This document shows, in pieces, positions 55,578 through 64,000 of a stretch of 64,000 bases of DNA; within the stretch, counting starts at the first letter, position 1; each line of letters opens with the position of its first letter. The notes under the pieces were generated by a model. It made no database searches. It was not told the DNA's origin and saw only the letters and a program-made list of their open reading frames with translations. This DNA comes from Rhypophila decipiens (Eukaryota; Ascomycota; Sordariomycetes; Sordariales; Naviculisporaceae). The stretch covers positions 310,001 to 374,000 of the forward strand of contig MU858045.1 of the NCBI GenBank assembly GCA_033297075.1. Reading direction: 5' to 3'. A program made the position numbers and the translations under genes.

Positions 55578-58362
55578 GGTGACGGGTGATTGTTGTGTGA
55601 AAAAAGCTGGTATTGCAATGTCAGGTCCTGTTTAAGGTACCTCGAAGCTCTGGAAAGCCGAACTCACACCATCCACCGCGGGGTGTGCTGTGGGCGCAAA
55701 CTTGTTGATGCGCAATGTGGTTGGGAAGGGGGCTTTGGTGGGGTCCGGTTTCGTACGATGATAGCTCTCAAAATATTGGCACCAAGACGGCAAATGCTGA
55801 TTTGCAATGGAAATTAATAACGACAACAGTAAACAAAGCAACCACCCAATGCGATTTCTCTTTTGCCCAAAAACTATGGATCAGATCTTGCAGATGCCGT
55901 GTACACGTACTCGGGTGCTGCTGAGCTGTTGACTCCCGTGGTGGGTTAATGACGATCTTGCTGGACCTCGTGGATAGGTATGGATCTTGTGGTGGGTTGC
56001 CGGCCGGGTGCCCGGGGCAGCAAGAAGGTTGATGAAACAATGTCGATGCTGTACCCTACTTCTGAATAGTGGCTAATAAGAACTGATCAGGGTGGGTGCC
56101 GTTGTGGAAACAGAGACAGAAAGGGAGCAGAATCCAAATCCGAATCAGATCCAGGGACAAGATGCAAAAGCAAACACATGTCGAAGAAAGTTTCGTTGTT
56201 CCTGCTCGTTCTTCAACGAGAACGAACCCAAGAGGTTGTTGGTGGGATGGCGAAAAGCGGGTACATGCGATGTTGGAGCTTCGCACTGAAATCCAAGGTG
56301 GGCTGATTCGATGCAGTGGATGATCTGATCTCCCCAGCGGTCGCCCTGTCCCGAGGCGTCCCATTGGCTGTGCCGATGGGGCCTGCATTGGTCAAACGGC
56401 TGGACCTTTTAGTCTAGACCCCAGGGCGCGGGGCCGTGTCAGGCCAGCCCTTTGGGAGGCTCAGGGCCACCTGGCGCCACATCTACAGAATCTGAGAATA
56501 CCCTGCATGGAGTATTTTCTGCCCCAACATCCGCTTCTTCAGGCCGGGACATCTCGCTGAAGAAACACGGCCGGGGCGCCAGAAAACAAACAGGACTGGC
56601 TCAACCAGACCTGTGGGATTTGAGGCCCCCCCGTTGGCCGCCTCCTCCGCCACCCCTCTTTGGTCCCAGATTATCGAGATTTGGACCGAGACTTTTTGCT
56701 TTCCCGACAACTGAAAAGCAACCGTGGCAGCGAGGTACGGTACTGTAGCAAGAAGCGATGCCGGTTGGAGGCGGTGTGACTTTTTGCGCAATATCTGTCC
56801 AAAGTATATCAGATTTTTGCTGGGCGATGTGGTGATACAGGCGATTTTAATATTCCTCGTGTCAGGTACCGTCCAAGACAGTACCAAGCCGTTGTGAATG
56901 ACACGGAGAATTTGCTCCGGCTTGTTGAACAAGCCGCCAAAGTCTAAAAGGCCGGTGGTGCCCCGGCCTTGCTCTAGAGCTTCATCCCTTCGAAACTGCT
57001 GTACCGTCTGGTAGGCTCGATCTCTATTGATGGTCGCCATGGTCCGCATCTTGGCTTTTTTTACGGATACTCCGTCGTTGGTTGTTTCCTCTTTTCTGTC
57101 TTTTCTCCTGCGTTTCTTGCTTCCCTCTCATCTCTCTCCTCCGCACGTGGCCATGGGCAGATCATCATGCAAGACCATCTCTCTCCAAGGCCCGAGACCC
57201 CAATATTTGAGAATGGTGATGTCTTGGCCCGGGAAACTGGGTGGATTTCGAGAGCGGCGGCATGTCCTGTCACGTACGGGGTCCCGGTACATGCTCCGGT
57301 GTGTCGACGCACGGTCTGGTCTGGATGAGCCCAACTTCCCCAAGGGAGAGGTTGGCATGTGGATCGGTCCAAGACTTTTTGGGCGAGGGGAGAGCGGTAT
57401 GAATGTCGATTCGAGGAGGAAAGAAGAAAAAAAAAACCCCCCAAACGTATGGCAGGTTTCCTCGATTCATACATGACTGGTGTGACTGAGAGAAATGAAA
57501 CTCTGAGTGGTTTGCGGCTCGGGACAAGGCAAGTATCGTACCCTGCTCTTGCGGCGGCCTACGGATTACATACTGAGCGAGATACAAAGGTGGAGCAAAG
57601 AAGGATCTCTCCTTCCTTGCCGTTGATATTGGCGCTGAGGTGGACGTTGTTCGGCGACACCTCAGTACGTACCTGCCTTAACCAGCTCAACGGTGGGATC
57701 TTGAAACTCTCCATGACGTCTGTCCTTATTTCCGCTCAAGTGAGCACCGAGTTCATCTTACACTAAGCTGAACAACGCCAACATCATGAAAGAATCACGA
57801 TCGACGCGAGCTACGCCCCAAATGCCACATTCTAGGGTGAAGGCTAAACGGGCAGCCGGACATATCCTCATTCTCACTCCAGCCACTAGTTATTTCACTC
57901 GACTTCTCTGAAGTATATGGAAAGCATCGCAAATTTCATTCCGTGTGGAGAAAACTAATCTTGCAGCCCGAGGCTTGAAAGGGTCCAGCTATATACCAAC
58001 TACGATCCTACAATATGTTCAAACGACATTCGACAAAGCGTAAAGGACGGCGTTTGGGTTCTTTTCTCGCTGAGGGGTCCCGTTCTGTGAGGCCGGAAGC
58101 AGGGAGCAGGAGGCCAGTTGGGTAGCACCCAGTTCAACGGGTAAGCTTCCAGCTGGAAGGATGCTTCGAGAGACTGCGTTGAGCTAGGATGTGTGCCTGT
58201 TTGTAAGAGCAAGTTCCCTTCCACTATCCCAGTCCAGCTTCGAGGTCCTCCATCCTTCATGTCCCAAGCCCCAAGCTCCATTTCTATGCTTTGAAATCCA
58301 AAACAGCGCGTGGGTGATGGTGTTTACAAGTTGCTAACAATTCTGCTGTAGGTTAGGGTTAT
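55578..58362. other. Gene-poor region with one candidate exon
   Basis: 2.8 kb between minus-strand genes. One coding-like minus-strand segment starts at 57040 (listed separately). The other frames, including 57359-57766 (+), are unconvincing. An A-rich run (GAAGAAAAAAAAAACCCCCC) lies near 57422-57443. Confidence 0.45.
56483..57040 (-). CDS. Possible gene fragment or first exon, unknown
   Basis: From the ATG at 57040 (ACCATGGCGACC, good context) the frame reads MATINRDRAYQTVQQFRRDE, then GTTGLLDFGGLFNKPEQILR, with sensible codon use for about 55 codons. After HNGLVLSWT the composition drops. GT donors (GTACTG near 56891, GTACCT near 56877) could end a first exon here, but no continuing exon was recognised. 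The open frame itself goes on to 56483 without a convincing protein. I do not recognise a family; a decayed gene or a wrongly delimited short gene are both possible. Confidence 0.25.
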   Translation of the reverse strand: MATINRDRAYQTVQQFRRDEALEQGRGTTGLLDFGGLFNKPEQILRVIHNGLVLSWTVPDTRNIKIACITTSPSKNLIYFGQILRKKSHRLQPASLLATVPYLAATVAFQLSGKQKVSVQISIIWDQRGVAEEAANGGASNPTGLVEPVLFVFWRPGRVSSARCPGLKKRMLGQKILHAGYSQIL

Positions 58363-58853
58363 TCAGGTGTTGTTCTCGGCAAGTAAGTCGATGGCGGTAG
58401 AAATGTCGGCGATGGCTCCGGTGTTCTGTCCGTTGCTGTTGATATTATGTTTAGTATGACAGTCTCGCATCTCGAATATTTCTTACCATCAATGCCATTT
58501 CCGCGCAAGCAACTGAAAGAGCAGGTGAAACGAAAAGCCCCGTCTTGTAACTCTTACACGCATTACTAGTACATGGTCACTCACTGATAGAAGAAGCATT
58601 GTTTAACGCCGGAGCGGGAGCACCAGCCAACTGTCCCGGCATCATTGCGAAGGTCCAGCATCATCCTGTCCGTCCTGTTCTTCTTGGCCTCCTGCTTATA
58701 GGGCTTGTTCTTTGTCGTCGACTTGCTCGTCGATCCGAACCCAAACTGTTGGTTCTTGGGCTTGAGATACCAACACCGCCTGGTGTTGACCTGGTGGGTG
58801 AGGAGGAGGATCTTGCGCGCCATCTTTTGGCCGTCGTATGGGGTGTAGTCCAT
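58363..58853 (-). CDS. Small basic cysteine-containing protein, unknown, 113 residues
   Basis: Model: exons 58853-58585 and 58435-58363. Exon 1 has strong third-position C/G bias from the ATG at 58853 (MDYTPYDGQKMARKILLLTH). It reads QVNTRRCWYLKPKNQQFGFG, a lysine-rich stretch, then DRMMLDLRNDAGTVGWCSRS and ends KQCFFY before a GTGAGT donor. The last exon, after a TACTAAAC branch and CAACAG, reads NGQNTGAIADISTAIDLLAE then NNT and TGA, also with strong codon bias. Phase 2 joins them as FFYHNGQNT. Between them lies a 26-nt segment flanked by TTTCAG and GTAAGA that could be a cassette exon; including it shifts the last exon into another open frame (123 residues). No signal peptide or family is recognised. 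Confidence 0.55.
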
Positions 58854-59974
58854 TTCTCCTTGTCCCTTGGTCTCTTTCTTCTTGTGTTGTTTGCTTATGG
58901 AAAGTCTCCTGAATCGTTGTGGTTGCTCGACTTGTGTGTGGTTTGCTGGTATTATCGATGGCTTGAATGGGAGCAGATTTGGTTTGTTTTCGAGGGTACG
59001 GTCTGAGCTGGTGATTTGGAGAGATGGGTAGCAAAGTGAGCAACGGCTTGACTGGTGTTTGGGTGAAGGTGTATCTCTTGACGAGTGGCCTGAGGAAAGA
59101 GGGGAAAAAGATGGATGCTCGCCATAGAAGGTATTTAAATACCAACCAGCACCTAGGTCTACGGCTCTGACTGTTCGCTGCGAACAATAGAATCCATGTT
59201 TCACCTCGAACATGGCGAGAGTCATCTGGTGACCGAAGGCACAATGGGGAGCCGGCCAGCTGGTCTGTCCCATCGTGGGCATGTTTCGTATTGTCTTTAT
59301 AGGCAATATGACATGTCAGAATACCAGCTAGTAAACAAAAGCTCCAGGCAGCATCGAGGGGAACAATACTCGATCACTGAGGCTGTGACAGTTTCAGACC
59401 CCGTGAGCACTGGCTTCTGGATCTTTCCAGAGCTTGTGATGTCAACTTTGGTTACTTTCAACAAGGAGCAAGCAGGCAGCAGCTGGAAACAGCCATCTCA
59501 CACGGGTACGTACCCCGTGGCTCTGACAAGGACAATAGGAGTGAAGTCAACAATAGAAGTTCACAATGGCCTCGACAATGATCATGCGAGTTTCAGCTCG
59601 AACAGAGGGATACCTGCTGATTTATGTGACTCTCGGCATGATTCACACCGACTTCGTCTTGCAAGAGGGCGTCAGGAAGGGTACACCAGAGCAAACGGGC
59701 ATATGATTGACAAGATCAAAAATGATATGCCAAGTCGCAACTAACATTACAACAACAGAAATCTCTGGGCCGCGAAAATAACAAACAAACCAAGAAAGAA
59801 CAAACAGAAAGCCCCTACATACTAGCCTGGATATATCCTCCGCATCAATACATGACAGTCCCTCTCACTCCATGATGGTCAATCACACTCATCAATGTCA
59901 AACGCCATCCATCACCACCTCATCAGCAACAAACCCAACCCAACCCATCCTCCTTAAAAGTCTCCTCCTAATAA
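58854..59974. other. Intergenic region, no gene seen
   Basis: Upstream of the 113-residue protein gene and downstream of the short-chain dehydrogenase. The frame at 59196-59744 (+) has no recognisable features. The CA-rich stretch near 59750-59960 is the likely 3' flank of the dehydrogenase. Confidence 0.5.
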
Positions 59975-61169
59975 TCACTTGGGAACCAAAACCCCACTCT
60001 CCTCAACCTTCTCAACAACCTGTCCCTTCTTCTCCTCATAAAACCGATCCAAATCCTTAACAACCTTGCGCCCCGAAAACTTCTTCATGATCCCCTCATT
60101 CTTAGCCCTAAGCCGGTACTGGTACCAATGCGGCATCGCAGCCAGACTAGCCATGGTATTCCCCATAGCCGGCAAAATCAACTGCCCCGACGTGCCACTC
60201 AACACTTTCTTGACAATCGCCTCGGCAACAGTAGCCGGCTTCAAAGCAGGCATCAAGAACGGGCTATCATTATGATACCCCTCGAACAGCGGGGTGGTGG
60301 TATACCCCTGGTTGACAACGACGGTCCTCACCTTGGGCGCTTTATACCGCGTGGCCAGCTCGGCGGTGAGGCCCTCGTGGAAGGCATACGCCGCGGCCTT
60401 GGAAGCTGCGTAGTCGACCATGTTGGGCACCGTCACCCAGGACGCGACCGACGCGACGGTGACGACCATGCCGTGGTTCATTTTTATCATGAAGGGGAGG
60501 AATTCCTGGACTGTCCAGTAATGGGCAAAGGTGTTTACGTCAAAGGTGAATTGGATGTCCTTTTCGCTGGCTTCGAGGATTGTCCTTCCCTGGACGACGC
60601 CGGCGTTGTTGATTAGGATTGTCGGGTCGCCTACTTTCTTCCTGATCTCGGCGGCGACGGTCGAGAGCGCTGATCGCGAGGTGATGTCGCATTTGAAAAA
60701 GTGCACTCTTGGACCTTTTACATTGTCAGCACACAACAAATTTGTTTTGAGGAGAGAGGAAAGACAAAAACAAACCAGCATCATAAGTCAAAGGCTGGAT
60801 ATCAAGCACCACAACCGACACCCCCTTTTCAGCGAGCAACTGAACAACCTGCCCGCCGATCCCGCCCGCTCCGCCGGTGATGACCACGATCTCGCGCGAC
60901 CAGTTGTATTTATCCTTGACCCAGTTGTTGAGCACCCCGTTGGAGAGGTAATTGTTCACCACCCGCGCGAGGCCCAGCCAGGCGAGCAGCTTGATCCGCT
61001 TGTAGGCCGTCGGGTGCAGGATGGACAGGTCGCTGCCCTTCTTTGTGTAGCGCGCCAGGAGGATCAGAGGGAGGATGAGTTTTGGGTTCAGGGCTGTGTT
61101 GCGGATTATGGAGAGGACTGTGTCTGCTTTGAACCCTTCTCGGGGGAGGTAGCCGTTGTGGAAGGGCAT
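59975..61169 (-). CDS. Short-chain dehydrogenase/reductase, RDH10/DHRS-like
   Basis: Exons 61169-60776 and 60714-59975 (377 residues). The intron has a GTTTGT donor and a TAAAAG acceptor, and rejoins as LTYDAGPRVHFFKCDI. It is a classical SDR: cofactor motif TGGAGGIGG (98-106), NNAG (167-170), the catalytic serine in VASVASW and YAASK with Tyr233 and Lys237. An N-terminal extension of about 90 residues includes a hydrophobic stretch (LILPLILLARY), which suggests membrane attachment, as in retinol/steroid-type SDRs of the ER or lipid droplets. The C-terminus is basic and amphipathic. The substrate is unknown; a lipid, retinoid-like or keto group is expected from the family. The cofactor is probably NAD(P)(H); the D-I after VVVL (VVVLDIQ) hints at NAD. 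Confidence 0.88.
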
Positions 61170-62024
61170 CTTTGCGATTATTCGATCAGTGAGTTATTGG
61201 TGAGGTTTCGTCGATATAAACAGAGCCAAAGATATCCCCCGTTTTGGTTGATAGGAAATATGAATGAATGCGATGGAAAATTATTTAATCAAGAATGATC
61301 AAAATGAAACAAGCAAAAGAAGAAGCCGTGTCAGCATTTTACGTCTTTATCTTTATACATCCAATCTTGCTGCTGCTGTCCAAGAAAGATAGCCTGGCTC
61401 GCCAAGTCCACGCCCCGTTCCCCTCATCCCCATCCCCAGCTTGGCGAGCTTGGTGACATGTGCCTCGGCAGCCAGTTCTTGGTTAACTTCTTCTTGTGAG
61501 CATGAGCTGAGACCCCCGGCTTGTTTGACGAAATGCGGGGGAAGAGCCCGAAAAGGGGTAGCTCATGATTGCTTGATGACTAGTTTGGGGTAAGGAGCTT
61601 CTAGCTCGATCTGGGGTAACACTGTCGTCTGTTTGAGGAATGGGGATATTTGTTGGTGAGTTGCCATGAAAAAACTACTGCTTGAATAGGTTTAGTGATG
61701 CCGAGGTCGAGAATGGGATTTTCACGTTTTTATTATTTGGTTGATGCTGATGCTGATGATGATGAGGTCTCATCGATGCGTGCCCTGAGAGGCTGAGAAT
61801 AGGTAATACCTAGCTGGCCAGCTCGAGGCATAAGTCAGACCAGCTCTTTGTTTGTTTGTAGTGTACATGGGGTATAGTGAAAAAAAGAAGAGAAAAAAAA
61901 AAGAAGAGAAAAAAAAAGAAGAGAAAAAAAAAGAAGAGAAAAAAAAAGAAGAGAAAAAAAAAGAAGAGAAAAAAAAAGAAGAGAAAAATCCATCATATCA
62001 TACATTCTATCCTGATCAGTTTCA
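61170..62024. other. Intergenic region with A/G tandem repeat
   Basis: Upstream of the short-chain dehydrogenase and downstream of the lectin-like gene. It holds short GATGATGCTGATG-type runs near 61745-61765 and the A-rich tandem repeat listed separately. No gene was seen. Confidence 0.5.
61881..61987 (+). repeat. 15-16-nt tandem repeat GAAGAGAAAAAAAAA, seven copies
   Basis: The hexamer GAAGAG recurs at 61887, 61903, 61918, 61933, 61948, 61963 and 61978, separated by 9-10 A. It lies about 40 bases past the stop of the lectin-like gene, so on its transcript it is a C/T-rich run in the 3' UTR. The poly-K/E frame on the plus strand is a by-product. Confidence 0.9.
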
Positions 62025-63561
62025 TCAAGGAATAGGCACAACCCCAACAACACTCCAACCCCCAAACTCCGACAGCTTCGCCTCCTGTACCAATCCCCCA
62101 CGAACAAAATAACACCGCATATTGTCTTCCGACCCAACCTCTAATAATATAGGCCCCCCCGATGGACCAGCAGGTGAACTCGCCAGCGTCAAACAAGCAA
62201 GACTACTATCGGTATCAACCCCCTTCAACTGCTCAGGCTGAACAATTGTCCAAACAGGTACCCCAGTCGACATATCCGTATAAAGCACATTGATATTATC
62301 CTCCTCGTCGATGTAAAGCACATAGGTATTCACCCACGACTCTGCATCATCCCTCGCGACCGAGAAAGCCGCCAGCTGTGCCCGTCTAGGTAGCGTAATC
62401 GTTGGAATGTCAAGATCCCAAGAGAGCGAGTAATTCTCAAACAGTTCCCTCGCCGTCGCCAGACTAGGAACCTCAACGGCCAGAGTACCCCCCTCAATCT
62501 GCTGATAAAAAGCTGCGTAACCCCCCTCAACAGCCATGGCACTGAAGTTCGTGGATAATGGCACGATGGCGAGGCTGGACCCGGCCTGGGCAGTGGCGTT
62601 TAATCGATTTCTATCCCACACTGGGTTCGGCCCAAAATCGCCTCCTAGCCGGTCCCGGACGTGCACTAGTGTGCCGTCCGAGTCTTGCTGGATGATCCAC
62701 GGCCAGTAAGAGGCTAGACTGCTGTTTAGGCCGGTGAAGAATTTGAGGCTGTTGACCGAGTCTTCGACAAATTTGATGTCGCCGGGGTTTTGGTCGTTGT
62801 AGTTTGTTCCTAGGAAGCGGGATTGTTTGCCTGTGTAGAATATTTCTATTTGGGGCTGGGGAAAGAATCTGTTAGTCTAGCGGCTAGGGGGCGAGGGACG
62901 ATAGTGAGTGACGTACCCTGAAATAATCCTGGAACATGAGGATTGTAGCTGTGATTTTGGTATCAGGTTTGGGATAGGCGTTAAAAGACATGGGAGCTTC
63001 CCATGAGCCGTTGACCCCGGGGGATTTCATCAGGCGAAGTTCGTCCTGTGGAGTCTGGAAAGTGAGGTACTTCTCAACATGCCCGTCCATGTTTCTCCAG
63101 CCGGTGACGCTCAGAGAGGAGCCCTGGCGGAGAGTTTTCGGTCTTGGAATATCAGTACTTGTTGAGTTGGAGTTGGTGGAATTTCCTGCTCCTCCTGTGC
63201 CAGCCCCTCCAGTGCCAGGCCCTCCAGCAGGTTTCGGCCCGGCCTCTGTCACTGCTGGCGAGGTTGATTTGCTCGCTTTACTGCCCAACACGCCGCCCAG
63301 GACAGCTGCCAGGATCACCATCAGTACGACGAGCGTGCCAATAATCCAGAGTAATCGCTTTCGGCTTGTCGATTTCTTTTTCGGCGTGGTATCTAGAACT
63401 TCGGGTGCGGAGCCATATTGTGTCTGATGGTAACGGACGGCTTCCTTGTCATAATGAGGGACGGCCTCCTTGTCCGGGCTGTCGAGGTCGGGGCCCTTCC
63501 ATACTTCCAGTGATGGCTGCACATTGCGGTAGGCAACCTCGAGTCCTGGTTGTTCAGGCAT
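62025..63561 (-). CDS. Lectin-like type II membrane protein (fucose-lectin-type beta-propeller candidate)
   Basis: Exons 63561-62917 and 62855-62025 (491 residues). The intron has a GTACGT donor, a GACTAAC branch and a CCCCAG acceptor; phase 0 rejoins as QDYFRPQIEIFYTG. A cytosolic N-terminus of 66 residues contains the repeat DKEAVPHYDKEAVRYH. A basic KKKSTSRKR and a single membrane helix (about 70-93, LLWIIGTLVVLMVILAAVLG) follow. A G/N/S/T-rich stalk leads to an extracellular domain of about 330 residues with several N-glycosylation sites and repeated W- and G-containing strands (WRNMDGHVEKYL, YWPWIIQQDSDGTL, WDLDIPTITL). This layout is common for fungal proteins annotated as fucose-specific lectin-like; sugar binding is not proven. 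The ATG at 63561 gives the full cytosolic segment. Confidence 0.75.
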
Positions 63562-64000
63562 CGTGAGTCATGGAGAAGCCAACTTGGGTACGAGCGAGGT
63601 GTTGTCAACAACACATAGCCGGTTCACGCGGGAGCAACAAGGAAAAGTGGACGCTGGTTAACGACGTGGAGAGAGCAGTCTTGCAAGTGATGGGTCTTTC
63701 TTGTCTGCTGTGCCATTCATCAACAAGGCCACGGCAGCAATGGACCAAGGGGTCCCGTCCATTCCTTCGTGCCCGCCCGTGGGTTGAAGCTGGAAACAAG
63801 CATAATGCAACATGGAACGAGGACCATTAGATCATGGATACGGCTCCTCTTGTGGTCGTGGTTGGAGGCCGATTTGATCAAAGACGAGTACTGGTGTAAC
63901 CGTCGATGGGTAGAAAGATGAGCGGTTACAACCAAATGTTTAGCGAACCAATAAGACAGCTCCTCTCACCTGAAATTAATGTTTTGGAGTATGTGCTGTG
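63562..64000. other. Right-end flank, promoter of the lectin-like gene
   Basis: Short frames only. The sequence just right of 63561 is the leader and promoter of the lectin-like gene. No gene was recognised up to the window edge. Confidence 0.45.

Noticed and set aside
61881..61987. CRISPR-like array
   Set aside because: Repeat units are 15-16 nt with no unique spacers, in a eukaryotic genome; it is a simple tandem repeat.
61852..62112. Plus-strand lysine/glutamate repeat protein
   Set aside because: Generated by the GAAGAGAAAAAAAAA tandem repeat; no gene-like ends.
1..64000. tRNA or rRNA genes
   Set aside because: A visual search for B-box-like GGTTCGANTCC and cloverleaf stems gave no convincing match; a tRNAscan run would settle it.

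Overview
The window looks like a gene-dense, euchromatic piece of a filamentous ascomycete genome (Pezizomycotina, probably a Sordariomycete). The genes have few, short introns (about 50-150 nt) with GT(A/G)AGT-type donors and CTAAC/CTGAC branch points before the acceptor. The protein set is typical of this group: a Pt-repeat family protein, an FMP42-type transporter, a fungal wax-synthase-like acyltransferase, GPI-anchored and small secreted cysteine-rich proteins, and a phenol-hydroxylase-type FAD monooxygenase. No rRNA, tRNA, transposon or CRISPR array was recognised. Exon boundaries were worked out by hand from splice signals, reading phase and family motifs.

Layout, left to right. 1-8.3 kb: the C-terminus of the GINS subunit SLD5 (+), a long gene-poor stretch with a coding-like relic, a small secreted Cys-rich protein (+), an eight-cysteine GPI-anchored protein (+) and phosphomannomutase (+). 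9.4-16.7 kb: an ING/PHD-finger chromatin protein (-) divergent from the HOS2 histone deacetylase (+), then an FMP42/SLC43-like transporter (-). HOS2 is followed in frame by an acidic repeat tract. 20-32.8 kb: a WW-domain/PhoD-like phosphatase (+), CDC6 (-) divergent from molybdenum cofactor sulfurase (+), and methylmalonate-semialdehyde dehydrogenase (-). 34-43.8 kb: calnexin (-) divergent from the methionine-salvage enzyme MDE1 (+), a wax-synthase-like acyltransferase (-) and a conserved fungal protein of unknown function (-). 46-52.4 kb: one very large Pt-repeat family protein of about 2,111 residues (+). 53.4-63.6 kb: an FAD aromatic hydroxylase with a GC-AG intron (-), a possible gene fragment (-), a newly modelled 113-residue protein (-), a short-chain dehydrogenase (-) and a lectin-like type II membrane protein (-).

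Most genes are single housekeeping functions: DNA replication (SLD5, CDC6), chromatin (ING protein, HOS2), glycosylation and ER folding (phosphomannomutase, calnexin), cofactor and amino-acid metabolism (MoCo sulfurase, MMSDH, MDE1). They do not form an obvious metabolite cluster or a single pathway. The most unusual items are the in-frame acidic/RGR-rich tract beyond the HOS2 stop, the small gene at 58.4-58.9 kb with a possible 26-nt cassette exon, the two small secreted Cys-rich proteins, the internal repeats of the Pt-repeat protein, the WW-PhoD fusion with a changed metal-site motif, and stop-free introns of length 3n in CDC6 and MoCo sulfurase. I found no clear-cut new multi-gene system.
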